From Aegilops tauschii subsp. strangulata (lineage: Eukaryota; Streptophyta; Magnoliopsida; Poales; Poaceae), in assembly GCF_002575655.3 (NCBI RefSeq), contig NC_053036.3, forward strand, positions 162,540,627 through 162,604,626: a stretch of DNA of 64,000 nucleotides, given 5' to 3'. The position numbers and the translations under genes were made by a program. Shown one piece after another: positions 45,950-57,850 of this stretch (positions are counted from its first letter, which is position 1; each line of letters begins with the position of its first letter). Below the pieces are notes generated by a model. The model had not been told where the DNA came from. It saw only the letters and a program-made list of their open reading frames with translations, and did no database searches.

Positions 45950-48676
45950 TGTAGCGACCAGACCTCAAATGGTCTGTGCTGCTGTGCACCAGTGTCATCC
46001 CTGGATCAGTAATGCTGACACGCACAGTACAAATGGAGGAGTTATAACAGAGTAGCAATCACACACTTATTACATCGAATATCTCCAAAGAGAATAAGTA
46101 TGATAAATATGGCTTAAGGCCATCTAAATACGATAACAGCGGAAGACTTGGAAGATAAGTGAGTCCATCAACTCCAGCGGCATCACTGAGTATAAGACCA
46201 CGACCTAAGGCACCTTACTCGTCGTCTGAAAAGTCTGCAACATGAAACGTTGCAGCCCGAAAAATGGGTCAGCACATGGAATATGCTGGCAAAGTAACAC
46301 ATAGAGAAAAATGAACAGTATTAATGCTATACTACATGCATATATGGCTGGTGGAAAGCTCTATGGTTACAGTTTTTGCGAAAAGCCAATTTTTTCCTAC
46401 TTCAAAGGAATAAATTTGATTTAACTATCATGGTGGTTGTGAAACATTGAGATGGTTGACAGCATCTCAATCCCAATTAAGAAACATCATTAACCCAGCA
46501 AAATTAATTAAAAGTAACATGGTGATGAGATTCACATGATAATCCAAGTACTAGATACTCAAGTTGTCCATAACCGGGGACACGGCTAACCATGATTAGT
46601 TTGTACACTCTGCAGAGGTTTGTGCACTATTCCCCACAAGACTCGATCGCCTCCGCTTGATTCTCGCACTACATGATATTTGAGAAACGGATGACTGAGA
46701 CACAGTCTTTCAGATGTGTTTGCACCTTACGTATGGGTAGACAGTTACACCTACTTGCCCCTACATCTGCTAGTCTACCACTGTAAGAGTTCACACAACT
46801 TAGTCAATTATGCTAGAGCCCATAATAGCTTGCGGCTGCACATGGAAGTTTCTAGCATGAATAATCTTATGATCCCTTTGAACCTGGGTGGCGGTCCAAA
46901 AGAAAAACAGGCAATCCTGGAATACCCAGGTACCTCAATCCACCTAGATGTGAGTTTTAGTTGCCACCTTAGGTAAACCATTAATTATCATTCTCACATC
47001 TGTCATGAATATCTCTCAAACCCAATCCACGTCTACAAGCATAGCATGGCAATATAATAGCAAACGTAGAAGTAACTCCCAAGGGTTTGATAAAAGAACA
47101 GGTAATAGGTACTACCTCAACTACTTCCCAATACCCACAATTTAATTAGATCCTAATCATGCAATGTTTGAGGAATAGATCTAATGCAATAAAAACTGGG
47201 TATGTAAGGTATATGATCAAAGTGTTACTTGCCTTGCTGATGATCCGCAAAACCTAGCGATTCGAAGTAACAAGCGGCACACTCCGGGTACTCTATCGCA
47301 AACAAACAAGCAAACAATAAGTACTCAGCTAATGCACAGGTAAAACTCGAATGAAAGATCCAACCAGAAAGTTCAACTTAAGAACTCCGGTTTGCAAAAA
47401 GAATCAACTCAAACGAAGCAACGAAAGTCAAACGGCGAAAGAAACAAGCTTCGTTTACTAATCTGGATCTAGGTCAAATTTTACAGTAGCAAAAACTTGT
47501 TTGAGTAGGTTAAACGGAAAGAGAATTTCGAGACGAAACTCTAGGCGCTTGAATCACCTGATTCCGATAAACGAGCGAAAAGTTAAACAAAAACGAAGAT
47601 TCGATCAGAAATCGAGATCTGAGATAATCAGGAAAAATCCGACGAAAAAGAAAAACGGACGAACGGTTAAAGAACGGACGTTCGTTAACAGAGAAAATCC
47701 GACGAACGCGTTCGCTAAAACGAACGTGTCGGTGAACGTTCACAAAATAACAAAACCCCAAAAAAACCGATCTAGGGTTTTTTTAAACGAACGGTTTTTT
47801 TTTTAAAACAAAACCGGCAACCGAACGGCGGCGAGGTACCTCGTCGGGGGCGGGGCTCCGGCGGGGCTCCGGCTGCTCCGGCGAGGGCGGCGGGGTGCGG
47901 CGGGGGTGCGGGGTGCTCGGGGGAGGCGAGGGGGCGGCGAGGGGCGGCGAACGGCGAGCGGCGGCGGCCTCGAGCTTCGGCTCCGGCGACGGCGGGGTGC
48001 GGGGCAGGTGCGGGCGGCGGCGGGGTGAGAAGAGGGGGGGCGGCGGCTATATATCAGAGGGGGGGTGCTGGTGGCGTGGGGAAGGGGGTGGCGAACGGCG
48101 TAGGCGAGCGGGACTCGGCGCGGCGGCGTGCTCGGGGAGGACGACGGCGCTCGGCTGGGCCTCGGCCAGGTCGGGCGGCGCGCAGTTTTTTTTAATACGT
48201 TCCGCGGAAAAAAATTCATAGAAAAATAAATAAAAGTCCAAAAAATAAAAAAATAAATTTTCCCCGTCTAGTTAGAAAATCTAGAATAGGGTGAACATTT
48301 TGTTGACACAAAATAAATTTTGAAAACGTGCAATATTTTTTTAATGCAATTAAAATTGCAAATAAAATCCAATTAAATTCCAATAAATGATTTTAACACT
48401 TTTCCTCCAATATTTCAATTGTTTTGGAGAAGTCATATTTTCTCCTCTCGTTTATTTTTAAAATGAAATATTTTCCGGAGAGAAAATAATTAAAACCAAA
48501 ATCCTCGTTTTATTATTTGATGGAAATCAAATATGAAAATTCGAGAAAATCCCCAACTCTCTCCGAGGGTCCTTGAATTGCTTAGGATTATCGAGGATTT
48601 GTCAAAATGCAATAAAATATGATATGCAATGATGTTCTATGTATAACATACCAAATTGAAAATTTGGGATGTTACA
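45950..48676 (-). repeat. 3' LTR of the chromovirus-type element
   Basis: 2727 bp, nearly identical to the partner LTR. The equivalent TATA-like element lies near 48046-48055. Confidence 0.92.
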
Positions 48677-48688
48677 AACCTACCCCCC

Positions 48689-51304
48689 TTAAGATGAATC
48701 TCGCCCTCGAGATTCGGGTTGGCTAGAAAACAGGTGGGAATGGTCCTTCCGTAGATCTTCCTCACGCTCCCAGGTGGCTTCATCTTCCGTGTGGTGACTC
48801 CACTGGACTTTGCAAAACTTGATAACCTTACTGCGGGTAACTCGGCTGGCATACTCAAGAATCTTAACTGGTTTCTCCTCATAAGTCAAATCACTTTCCA
48901 GTTGAATTGCTTCCAGTGGCACAGTATCTCTCAGTGGTATCTCAGCCATCTCTGCGTGGCACTTCTTCAACTGGGAGACGTGAAATACATCATGAACTCC
49001 AGACAATCCTTCGGGCAATTCCAGCTTGTAGGCAACCTCTCCCATACGTTCCACAACTCTGTATGGTCCGATAAAACGGGGCGCTAACTTTCCCTTAACT
49101 CCAAAGCGCTTCACTCCTCGAAGTGGTGATACTCGAAGATAAACTCGGTCTCCGACTTCGTGAACTGTCTCCTTTCGTTTAGAATCAGCATAACTCTTCT
49201 GTCTGGACTGGGCTACCTTGAGCCTGTCGTGAATCAACCTCACTTTCTGTTCAGACTCCTTAATCAAGTCTGGTCCAAACAACTGACGGTCTCCAACTTC
49301 GTCCCATAACAACGGTGTTCTACACCTCCTTCCGTACAAGGCTTCGAAAGGGGCCATCTTCAAACTGGTTTGATAACTGTTGTTATAAGAAAATTCTGCA
49401 TATGGCAAATTGTCGTCCCAACTAGATCCATAATCTAGTGCACAAGCTCTCAACATGTCCTCCAAAATCTGGTTGACTCTCTCGGTCTGTCCATCTGTCT
49501 GCGGGTGAAAAGCTGTACTAAATTCTAGCCTGGTTCCCAATGTTTCATGTAACTGCTTCCAAAACTTCGAGGTAAATTGGGTTCCTCTGTCTAATACAAT
49601 GGTCCTCGGAACTCCATGCAAACATACGATCCTGGTCATGTATATCTTTGCCAACTTGGCACTGGTGTAAGTGGTCTTCACTGGAATGAAATGAGCCACT
49701 TTCGTCAAACGGTCGACTACAACCCATATTGAGTCATAGCCTGAACGAGTCCTGGGTAATCCCGTGATAAAATCCATGCCTATTTTATCCCACTTCCATT
49801 CGGGTATCGGCAATGGTTGTGGCAATCCTGCTGGCTTCTGATGCTCTGCCTTCACTCTCTGACATACATCACAAACTGCTACATACTCCGCAATATCCTT
49901 CTTCATTCCGGTCCACCAGAAAGTATCTTTCAAATCCAAATACATCTTGGTATTCCCTGGGTGAATCGAGTACGGTGAATCATGGGCTTCTTGAAAAATC
50001 AACTTCCTGATCTCCGGATCATTTGGCACATATACGCGGTCCTCAAACCATAAGGTATCGTGCTCATCCTCACGAAATCCCTTGGCTTTTCCTTTGCTCA
50101 TCTTCTCCTTTATCTCTTCAATCTCCTTGTCTGTCTTCTGAGCTTCTCTGATCCTTTCCATCAAGGTAGACTGAATCTCCAATGTCGCTAAATAGCCTCT
50201 GGGGACTATTTCCAAACATAGTTCGCGAAGGTCCTCGGCTAACTCCTGAGGTAACTCTCCTGTCATGAGGGTGTTGACATGACTCTTGCGGCTCAACGCG
50301 TCTGCTACTACGTTAGCCTTTCCTGGGTGATAGTGCAATCTCATATCATAATCCTTAATGAGCTCCAACCATCTCCGCTGTCTGAGATTTAACTCCTTCT
50401 GCGTGAAAATATACTTCAAACTCTTGTGATCCGTATACACCTCACAATGGTTTCCGATGAGAAAATGTCTCCATGTCTTCAATGCATGCACCACGGCTGC
50501 TAACTCCAAATCATGCGTAGCATAATTCTTCTCATGGGGTTTAAGTTGTCGTGAAGCATATGACACAACTCTTCCTTCCTGCATAAGCACTGCTCCAAGT
50601 CCTCGACGAGAAGCGTCGCAATAAACTTCATAGTCCTTGCGTTGATCTGGCAGAATTAACACTAGTGATGTAACCAATCGTTTCTTCAACTCTTGGAAAC
50701 TAGCTTCACATTCCTCAGTCCAATTGAATTTGGTGTCCTTCTTCAATAGCTCAGTCATGGGCTTAGCAATCTTCGAGAAATTCTCGATGAATCTCCGGTA
50801 GTATCCTGCAAGTCCAAGAAAACTCCGGATTTCTCCAACTGTCGTGGGTGATTCCCAACTTGTCACTGTATCAACCTTGGTAGGGTCTACTGCTATTCCT
50901 TCTCCAGAAATAACATGTCCAAGGAATCCAACTTCCTTCAGCCAAAATTCACACTTGCTGAACTTGGCGTATAACTGATGTTCTCTGAGCTTCTCAAGTA
51001 CCAATCGCAAATGCTCCTCATGCTCTTCCTCATTCTTGGAAAAGACTAAAATATCATCAATGAACACCACGACGAACTTATCCAAAATCTCCATAAACAC
51101 TTTGTTCATCAGGTTCATAAAATAGGCAGGTGCGTTAGTCAGACCAAATGACATAACGGTATACTCATACAATCCATATCTGGTGGTAAATGTCGTCTTA
51201 GGTATACCCTGCTCTCGAATCTTTAGCTGATGGTACCCTGATCGTAGATCGATCTTGGAAAATACTTTAGCTCCTTGTAGGCGGTCAAACAAATCATTGA
51301 TCAT
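48689..51304 (-). CDS. RT-RNase H-integrase-chromodomain, chromovirus-type element
   Basis: 871 codons, open throughout, continuing the preceding ORF after a one-base frame change. It holds the RT palm ([14 protein letters not shown], catalytic Asp pair near residue 84), RNase H ([15 protein letters not shown] near 228) and the tether. The integrase zinc region H-H-C-C is near 425-470 ([16 protein letters not shown]). The DDE core has [10 protein letters not shown] near 505, [10 protein letters not shown] near 565 and the catalytic Glu of [10 protein letters not shown] near 600. The C-terminal part ([20 protein letters not shown], then [19 protein letters not shown]) is chromodomain-like and would steer integration to particular chromatin. 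It ends near the 3' polypurine tract. The enzyme set looks intact apart from the upstream frame change. Confidence 0.92.
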   Translation of the reverse strand: MINDLFDRLQGAKVFSKIDLRSGYHQLKIREQGIPKTTFTTRYGLYEYTVMSFGLTNAPAYFMNLMNKVFMEILDKFVVVFIDDILVFSKNEEEHEEHLRLVLEKLREHQLYAKFSKCEFWLKEVGFLGHVISGEGIAVDPTKVDTVTSWESPTTVGEIRSFLGLAGYYRRFIENFSKIAKPMTELLKKDTKFNWTEECEASFQELKKRLVTSLVLILPDQRKDYEVYCDASRRGLGAVLMQEGRVVSYASRQLKPHEKNYATHDLELAAVVHALKTWRHFLIGNHCEVYTDHKSLKYIFTQKELNLRQRRWLELIKDYDMRLHYHPGKANVVADALSRKSHVNTLMTGELPQELAEDLRELCLEIVPRGYLATLEIQSTLMERIREAQKTDKEIEEIKEKMSKGKAKGFREDEHDTLWFEDRVYVPNDPEIRKLIFQEAHDSPYSIHPGNTKMYLDLKDTFWWTGMKKDIAEYVAVCDVCQRVKAEHQKPAGLPQPLPIPEWKWDKIGMDFITGLPRTRSGYDSIWVVVDRLTKVAHFIPVKTTYTSAKLAKIYMTRIVCLHGVPRTIVLDRGTQFTSKFWKQLHETLGTRLEFSTAFHPQTDGQTERVNQILEDMLRACALDYGSSWDDNLPYAEFSYNNSYQTSLKMAPFEALYGRRCRTPLLWDEVGDRQLFGPDLIKESEQKVRLIHDRLKVAQSRQKSYADSKRKETVHEVGDRVYLRVSPLRGVKRFGVKGKLAPRFIGPYRVVERMGEVAYKLELPEGLSGVHDVFHVSQLKKCHAEMAEIPLRDTVPLEAIQLESDLTYEEKPVKILEYASRVTRSKVIKFCKVQWSHHTEDEATWEREEDLRKDHSHLFSSQPESRGRDSS

Positions 51305-53087
51305 CGGCAGTGGGTACTTGTTTTTTGATGGTCACTTCATTCAATCCACGGTGATCAACAACCATCCTCAGCGATCCATCTTTCTTCTCCACTAGAAGTA
51401 CTGGTGATCCCCAAGGTGACGAACTTGGGCGAATATAGCCTTTATCCAGTAACTCCTTGATCTGCTTCTTAATTTCCTCCAAATCTTTTGCGGGCATCCT
51501 GTACGGTCTCTTAGATATTGGCCCTGTGCCTGGCAAAAGTTCAATCAAGAACTCAATGTCTCTATCCGGTGGCATGCCTGGCAACTCTTCTGGAAATACA
51601 TCCGGATAATCCTTCACCACTAGTACTTCCTCCTGTACAACTCCTGATAAGGAATTCACTTGAGTCCTCTTCGGCATATGCCTGGATACATACTTAATCC
51701 TTTTTCCTTCTGGGGTGGTAAGCAAAATCGTCTTGCTGGCACAATCGATGTTTCCTCCATACAATGATAGCCAATCCATTCCCAAAATCACATCCAAACC
51801 TTGCGACTCCAAAACTATGAGGTCTGAGGGGAAAACATGCCTACCAATGGCCAATGGTATCTGAAAACATCCTTGGCTGGCCATATACTCTGCTCCTGGC
51901 GAGGTTACTAACATAGGGGTTTTGAGAACTTTGGTGGACAGCTTAAACTTATTCACAAATCCCCTTGATATGTATGAATGCGATGCACCAGTATCGAAAA
52001 GAACGGTTGCAGTAAATGACTTAACCAACAACTTACCTATTACTGCATCAGGCTGAGCTTCAACCTCCTCCACGCTCACGTGGTTCACATGTCCTTTGTT
52101 GAACGGGTTTGGCTTCTTCCCATAGCTTCCATTGCCATTTCCATTTTGGGCTTCGGGACATTCATTGGCATAATGTCCAGTCTTCTGGCACTTAAAGCAA
52201 GTGACTTGGCTCAGGTCCCTCTTGCCTGGGGTAGATGGGTTGGTGCGGTTCTGTCCGTTGCTTCCTCCATTCCCATTACCATTTTTAGAGCCATTATGGT
52301 TGTGCGAACTACCTCCTCCATGGGTATGCTGAAACTGTCCTCCCGGCTTCGGGGCAAATCGTGGCTTCTGCTGAGCTCCTGAGTTATACGTCCCTTGTCC
52401 ATACTTCCTCTTACGGTTTTCAATCTGCCGTTGCTTCCCTTCAATCATGAGAGCTCTATCTACCAGCTCCTGGTAGTTGTTGAAGGTTGCTACCATCAAC
52501 TGCATACTCAGTTCATCATTCAGTCCTTCCAAAAATTTCTCCTGCTTGGCAGCATCTGTAGCGACGTCATCTGGTGCATAACGTGCTAACTTACTGAAAT
52601 CCTCCACATACTGGCCTACGGTGCGTCCTCCTTGGCGTAGGTTGCGAAACTCACGCTTCTTCATAGCCATAGCTCCTGCTGAAACATGAGCTGTACGGAA
52701 AGCTTGCTGAAACTGGTCCCATGTGACAGTGTCAATAGGGTGCGTGGCTGTATAATTCTCCCACCATGATGCTGCGGGTCCATCAAGCTGATGTGCGGCA
52801 AAACGCACTCTTTCCGCATCTGTGCATCCTGCAGTGGTCAACTCCCTTCCAACTTTGCGGAGCCAATCATCTGCAACAATCGGCTCGGTGCTACTGGAAA
52901 ACACCGGCGGGTTTAGCCTTAAGAAACGGGCTAAGTGATCAACAGGTGGTGGTGGCGGTGGGTTGTTGTTGTTGTTGTTGTTGTTGCCTTTGTTCTGTAC
53001 TAACACTTGCATCAGGGCATTCTGTTGCTGAATCAACTGGGTGATCTCCGGTGGGAAAACAAATCCGGTGTCGCGTCTCGGAGGCAT
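51294..53087 (-). CDS. Gag-protease and start of RT, chromovirus-type element
   Basis: 597 codons starting [19 protein letters not shown] poly-Asn run (encoded by a GTT/AAC microsatellite at about 52964-52984) and a Pro run lie at residues 35-48. A Retrotrans_gag capsid domain covers about 65-200 ([38 protein letters not shown]). The zinc knuckle [14 protein letters not shown] is near 295-310. The aspartic protease active site [12 protein letters not shown] is near 360. The RT N-terminus follows ([20 protein letters not shown]). The frame is lost at a run of six A (plus strand T at 51321-51326), and the ORF terminates at 51294, while the RT continues in the next frame at 51304. A one-base insertion in this run best explains the split. 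Whether it is a programmed shift or a mutation is undecided; mutation is more likely, as it falls inside a conserved RT stretch. Confidence 0.9.
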   Translation of the reverse strand: MPPRRDTGFVFPPEITQLIQQQNALMQVLVQNKGNNNNNNNNPPPPPPVDHLARFLRLNPPVFSSSTEPIVADDWLRKVGRELTTAGCTDAERVRFAAHQLDGPAASWWENYTATHPIDTVTWDQFQQAFRTAHVSAGAMAMKKREFRNLRQGGRTVGQYVEDFSKLARYAPDDVATDAAKQEKFLEGLNDELSMQLMVATFNNYQELVDRALMIEGKQRQIENRKRKYGQGTYNSGAQQKPRFAPKPGGQFQHTHGGGSSHNHNGSKNGNGNGGSNGQNRTNPSTPGKRDLSQVTCFKCQKTGHYANECPEAQNGNGNGSYGKKPNPFNKGHVNHVSVEEVEAQPDAVIGKLLVKSFTATVLFDTGASHSYISRGFVNKFKLSTKVLKTPMLVTSPGAEYMASQGCFQIPLAIGRHVFPSDLIVLESQGLDVILGMDWLSLYGGNIDCASKTILLTTPEGKRIKYVSRHMPKRTQVNSLSGVVQEEVLVVKDYPDVFPEELPGMPPDRDIEFLIELLPGTGPISKRPYRMPAKDLEEIKKQIKELLDKGYIRPSSSPWGSPVLLVEKKDGSLRMVVDHRGLNEVTIKKQVPTADDQ

Positions 53088-53300
53088 CTGATGGGTTAGA
53101 AAAGATGAGAGTTAAGAATAGAATGAGGTCTAGAGGGAAAACACTACCCATATGCTCATGAGATAAATACAATCAATATCACTCAAACAAGGCATAACAA
53201 TCGATCTAACTAGCGTTACAAAGTGCTTGAACTATACTATTAAATGGGGTAAAACTACTACTGATATGGTGGTCTACTAGAAATTCTGATCAGTTGAAGA

Positions 53301-54008
53301 CTACATGATGTCTGCTCCAGCTTCATCAACAAAGTCATCTTCACTTGGTTCCGAGTCGGTGTCGTCGATGATGATGTAGTTATCCGGACAAGTGCATTCG
53401 TCATCTTTTGCTTTTGGCACTGGATTTCCCATGAATACTCCAATCTTCTTCTCCAGGTCGTCATTCTTCCCTACTAGTGCGATGATTTCCTCCATATAAT
53501 CCTCGCGTGTAGCCTTGAGTTCTTCCTCCAGCTCCTTGATCTTGGTTAATGCCTTCTTCAGTTCTTCCTTGTCCGTGCACATCTGGTTCTCCTGGCGACG
53601 AATGTGTTGATTTTGCTCCTGGATGAAAGCTGCAATTGAACCATCCTTCTTGGTTCTGATCATCTCCCATTGCGCGTCTCGGCGTCCACAAATCTGATAA
53701 ATTGTATCCTTAAGCTCCTGGTGGTAGACTTCTCCAATGCGTCCCATAGCGATGTGAGCGGCCATGCTCTTCCCTAAACTCCAGGTTGGTGCTTCGAAAA
53801 CCAATCTTATGGGGTCAGTAACTGGCACAAACGTCCTTCCTGGAATGTGAACTTGAATCTTCCAGCTCTCCTCTTCGGGTAATGTGGCGTTGTAGGTTCC
53901 AGTGATGCTTGGTATTCCTATGTTCAAATACTTAGTGACTTCCTTCAAGTGTCGACCAAAAGGCGTGTCTTCATCTGGTTGCATGAACTTGCTCCTTGCA
54001 TCCGCCAT
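53301..54008 (-). CDS. Additional sense ORF of the chromovirus-type element, upstream of gag
   Basis: An intact 235-residue ORF lies between the PBS and gag, in the same direction as gag. It begins MADARSKFMQPDEDTPFGRH. Residues about 20-120 form a compact-looking domain (YLNIGIPSITGTYNATLPEE, FVPVTDPIRLVFEAP, MAAHIAMGRIGEVYHQELKD). Residues about 125-200 are a strongly charged coiled coil (EELKKALTKIKELEEELKAT). The tail is very acidic (IIIDDTDSEPSEDDFVDEA). It has no CCHC, protease or RT motif and is not part of the usual chromovirus Gag-Pol. It is in the genomic RNA just after the PBS and would be the first ORF translated, 213 bases before gag. Its role is unknown; a coiled-coil partner of Gag or an envelope-independent accessory factor are both guesses. 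Confidence 0.75.
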   Translation of the reverse strand: MADARSKFMQPDEDTPFGRHLKEVTKYLNIGIPSITGTYNATLPEEESWKIQVHIPGRTFVPVTDPIRLVFEAPTWSLGKSMAAHIAMGRIGEVYHQELKDTIYQICGRRDAQWEMIRTKKDGSIAAFIQEQNQHIRRQENQMCTDKEELKKALTKIKELEEELKATREDYMEEIIALVGKNDDLEKKIGVFMGNPVPKAKDDECTCPDNYIIIDDTDSEPSEDDFVDEAGADIM

Positions 54009-54103
54009 TCCTAAAAGAGTAGAAAAAGGAGAGGGGTCAGAAATGAGAAGAGAGAAGCTTTCTAGGGCTTAAGCTTAGTGGTCGTGTCCTACAGTCAGCG
54101 TGT

Positions 54104-54115
54104 GCTCTGATACCA
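54104..54115 (-). other. Primer binding site, chromovirus-type element
   Basis: TGGTATCAGAGC on the minus strand, four bases inside the 5' LTR. Confidence 0.9.
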
Positions 54116-54119
54116 CCTT

Positions 54120-56847
54120 TGTAGCGACCAGACCTCAAATGGTCTGTGCTGCTGTGCACCACTGTCATCCCTGGATCAGTAATGCTGACACGCACAGTAC
54201 AAATGGAGGAGTTATAACAGAGTAGAAATCACACACTTATTACATCGAATATCTCCAAAGAGAATAAGTATGATAAATATGGCTTAATGCCATCTAAATA
54301 CGATAACAGCGGAAGACTTGGAAGATAAGTGAGTCCATCAACTCCAGCGGCATCACTGAGTATAAGATCACGACCTAAGGCACCTTACTCGTCGTCTGAA
54401 AAGTCTGCAACATGAAACGTTGCAGCCCGAAAAACGGGTCAGCACATGGAATATGCTGGCAAAGTAACACACAGAGAAAAATGAACAGTATTAATGCTAT
54501 ACTACATGCATATATGGCTGGTGGAAAGCTCTATGGTTACAGTTTTTGCGAAAAGCCAATTTTTTTCCTACTGCAAAGGAATAAATTTTATTTAACTATC
54601 ATGGTGGTTGTGAAACATTGAGATGGTTGACAGCATCTCAATCCCAATTAAGAAACATCATTAACCCAGCAAAATTAATTAAAAGTAACATGGTGATGAG
54701 ATTCACATGATAATCCAAGTACTAGACACTCAAGTTGTCCATAACCGGGGCCACGGCTAACCATGATTAGTTTGTACACTCTGCAGAGGTTTGTGCACTT
54801 TTCCCCACAAGACTCGATCGCCTCCGCTTGATTCTCGCACTACATGATGTTTGAGAAACGGATGACCGAAACACAGTCTTTCAGAAGTGTTTGCACCTTA
54901 CGTATGGGTAGACAGTTACACCTACTTTCCCCTACATCTGCTAGTCTACCACTGTAAGAGTTCACACAACTTAGTCAACTATGCTAGAGCCCATAATAGC
55001 TTGTGGCTGCACACGGAAGTTTCTAGCATGAATAATCTTATGATCCCTTTGAACCTGGGTGGCGGTCCAAAAGAAAAACAGGCAATCCTGGAATACCCAG
55101 GTACCTCAATCCACCCAGATGTGAGTTTTAGTTGCCACCTTAGGTAAACCATTAATTATCATTCTCACATCTGTCATGAATATCTCTCAAACCCAATCCA
55201 CGTCTACAAGCATAGCATGGCAATATAATAGCAAACGTAGAAGTAACTCCCAAGGGTTTGATAAAAGAACAGGTAATAGGTACTACCTCAACTACTTCCC
55301 AATACCCACAATTTAATTAGATCCTAATCATGCAATGTTTGAGGAATAGATCTAATGCAATAAAAACTGGGTATGGAAGGTATATGATCAAAGTGTTACT
55401 TGCCTTGCTGATGATCCGCAAAACCTAGCGATTCGAAGTAACAAGCGGCACACTCCGGGTACACTATCGCAAACAAACAAGCAAACAATAAGTACTCAGC
55501 TAATGCACAGGTAAAACTCGAATGAAAGATCCAACCAGAAAGTTCAACTTAAGAACTCCGGTTTGCAAAAAGAATCAACTCGAACGAAGCAACGAAAGTC
55601 AAACGGCGAAAGAAACAAGCTTTGTTTACTAATCTGGATCTAGGTCAAATTTTACAGTAGCAAAACCTTGTTTGAGTAGGTTAAACGGAAAGAGAATTTC
55701 GAGACGAAACTCTAGGCGCTTGAATCGCCTGATTCCGATAAACGAGCGAAAAGTTAAACAAAAACGAAGATTCGATCAGAAATCGAGATCTGAGATAATC
55801 AGGAAAAATCCTACGAAAAAGAAAAACGGACGAACGGTTAAAGAACGGACGTTCGTTAACAGAGAAAATCCGACGAACGCGTTCGCTAAAACGAACGTGT
55901 CGGTGAACGTTCACAAAATAACAAAAACAAAAAGAACCGATCTAGGGTTTTTTTTAAACGAATGGTTTTTTTAAACTAAACCGGCAACCGAACGGCGGCG
56001 AGGTACCTCGTCGGGGGCGGGGCTCCGGCGGGGCGCCGGCTGCTCCGGCGAGGGCGGCGGGGTGCGGCGGGGGTGCGGGATGCTCGGGGGTGGCGAGGGG
56101 GCGGCGAGGGGCGGCGAACGGCGAGCGGCGGCGGCCTCGAGCTTCGATTCCGGCGGCGGCGGGGTGCGGGGCAGGTGCGGGCGGCGGCGGGGTGAGAAGA
56201 GGGGGGGGGCGGCGGCTATATATGAGAGGGGGGTGCTGGTGGCGTGGGGAAGGGGGCGGCGAACAGTGTAGGCGAGCGGGACTCGGCGCGGCGGCGTGCT
56301 CGGGGAGGACGACGGCGCTCGACAGGGCCTCGGCCAGGTCGGGCGGCGCAGTTTTTTTTTTAAATACGTTCCGCGGAAAAAATTTCGTAGAAAAATAAAT
56401 AAAAGTCCAAAAAAGAAAAAAAATAAATTTTCCCCGTCTAGTTAGAAAATCTAGAATAGGGTGAACATTTTTTTGACACAAAATAAATTTTGAAAACGTG
56501 TAATATTTTTTTAATGCAATTAAAATTGCAAATAAAATCCAATTAAATTCCAATAAATGATTTTAACACTTTTCCTCCAATATTTCAATTGTTTTGGAGA
56601 AGTCATATTTTCTCCTCTCGTTTATTTTTAAAATGAAATATTTTTCCGGAGAGAAAATAGTTAAAACCAAAATCCTCGTTTTATTATTTGATGGAAATCA
56701 AATATGAAAATTCGAGAAAAGCCCCAACTCTCTCCGAGGGTCCTTGAGTTGCTTAGGATTATCGAGGATTTATCAAAATGCAATAAAATATGATATGCAA
56801 TGATGTTCTATGTATAACATACCAAATTGAAAATTTGGGATGTTACA
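54120..56847 (-). repeat. 5' LTR of the chromovirus-type element
   Basis: 2728 bp. A minus-strand TATA-like CATATATAG lies near 56217-56225, upstream of a very GC-rich leader at 55990-56345. Confidence 0.92.
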
Positions 56848-57817
56848 CTGAAAAGCTCGAACCCAAGTCGGAAAAATGCGTCTTCATAGATTACCCTAAG
56901 GAAACCATTGGGTATACCTTCTACCTCAGATCCGAAGGCAAGATCTTTGTTGCCAAGAACGGGTCCTTTCTGGAGAAAGAGTTTCTCTCAAAAGAAGTAA
57001 GTGGGAGGAAAGTGGAACTTGATGAAGTACTACCTCTTGAACCGGAAAGTAGCGCAGCTCAGGAAGATGTTCCTGTGGTGCCTGCACCAACTAGAGAGGA
57101 AGTTAATGATGATGATGATCAAGGTACTTCGGATCAAGCTCCTACTGAACTTCGTAGGTCCACAAGGACACGTTCCGCGCCAGAGTGGTACGGCAACCCT
57201 GTCTTGGAAATCATGTTGTTAGACAACGGTGAACCTTCGAACTATGAAGAAGCAATGGAGGGCCCAGATTCCGACAAATGGCTTGAAGCCATGCAATCCG
57301 ATATAGGATCCATGTATGAAAACAAAGTGTGGACTTTGACAGACTTGCCCGATGATCGGCGAGGGATAGAAAACAAATGGATCTTTAAGAAGAAGACAGA
57401 CGCGGATGGTAATGTTACCATCTATAAAGCTTGACTTGTCGCTAAGGGTTATCGACAAGTTCAAGGGGTTGACTACAATGAGACTTTCTCACCCGTAGCG
57501 AAGCTGAAGTCCGTCCGAATCATGTTAGCAATTGCCGCATACTATGATTATGAGATATGGCAAATGGACGTCAAAACAGCATTCATTAACGGCTTTCTTA
57601 AGGAAGAATTGTATATGATGCAGCCGGAAGGTTTTGTCGATCCTAAGAATGCTAACAAGGTATGCAAGCTCCAGCGCTCCATCTATGGGCTGATGCAACC
57701 ATCTCGGAGTTGGAACATTCGGTTTGATGAGATGATCAAAGCGTTGACTAAACCTCTCCCTAGAGCAAAACATGATCAATACCAGAACTCTATGGGTGTT
57801 CGATTCATCACAATGTA
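56848..57817 (+). pseudogene. Angela-type copia pol, 3' part with deleted RT-RNase H core
   Basis: Resumes the interrupted polyprotein in frame after the target duplication: KLEPKSEKCVFIDYPKET (copia post-integrase region), then an acidic linker and the RT N-terminus (NKWIFKKKTDADGNV). A TGA at 57432-57434, replacing the expected Arg codon after YKA (CGA to TGA), interrupts it. RT continues with LVAKGYRQVQGVDYNETFSP and KTAFINGFLKEELYMMQP. At 57742 the sequence jumps from ..DEMIKA directly to LTKPLPRAKHDQ, so the YVDD-containing RT core and the RNase H present at 39780-40795 are missing. It ends VRFITM at about 57817 and is non-functional. Confidence 0.9.
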
Positions 57818-57850
57818 ACTAGATTATTGACTCTAGTGCAAGTGGGAGAC

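Larger units (their letters stand above)
45950..56847 (-). mobile_element. Chromovirus-type Ty3/gypsy retrotransposon nested in the Angela-type integrase-RT region
   Basis: Complete 10.9-kb element flanked by the target duplication CTGAA (45945-45949 and 56848-56852). LTRs are 45950-48676 (2727 bp) and 54120-56847 (2728 bp), reading TGTAACATCCC...CGCTACA on the minus strand. The PBS TGGTATCAGAGC lies at 54104-54115 and a polypurine tract AAGGGGGGTAGG at about 48679-48690. Coding order on the minus strand is an extra ORF, then gag-protease, then RT-RNase H-integrase-chromodomain. The integrase tail and C-terminal chromodomain-like region suggest the Tekay/Del branch. Removing the element and one CTGAA rejoins the Angela-type reading frame exactly. 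Confidence 0.95.

Noticed and set aside
47803..48241. Arg/Pro-rich ORFs in the chromovirus-type LTR (also 55954-56553)
   Set aside because: Composition-driven frames in a GC-rich LTR leader, with no domain; overlapping frames on both strands.
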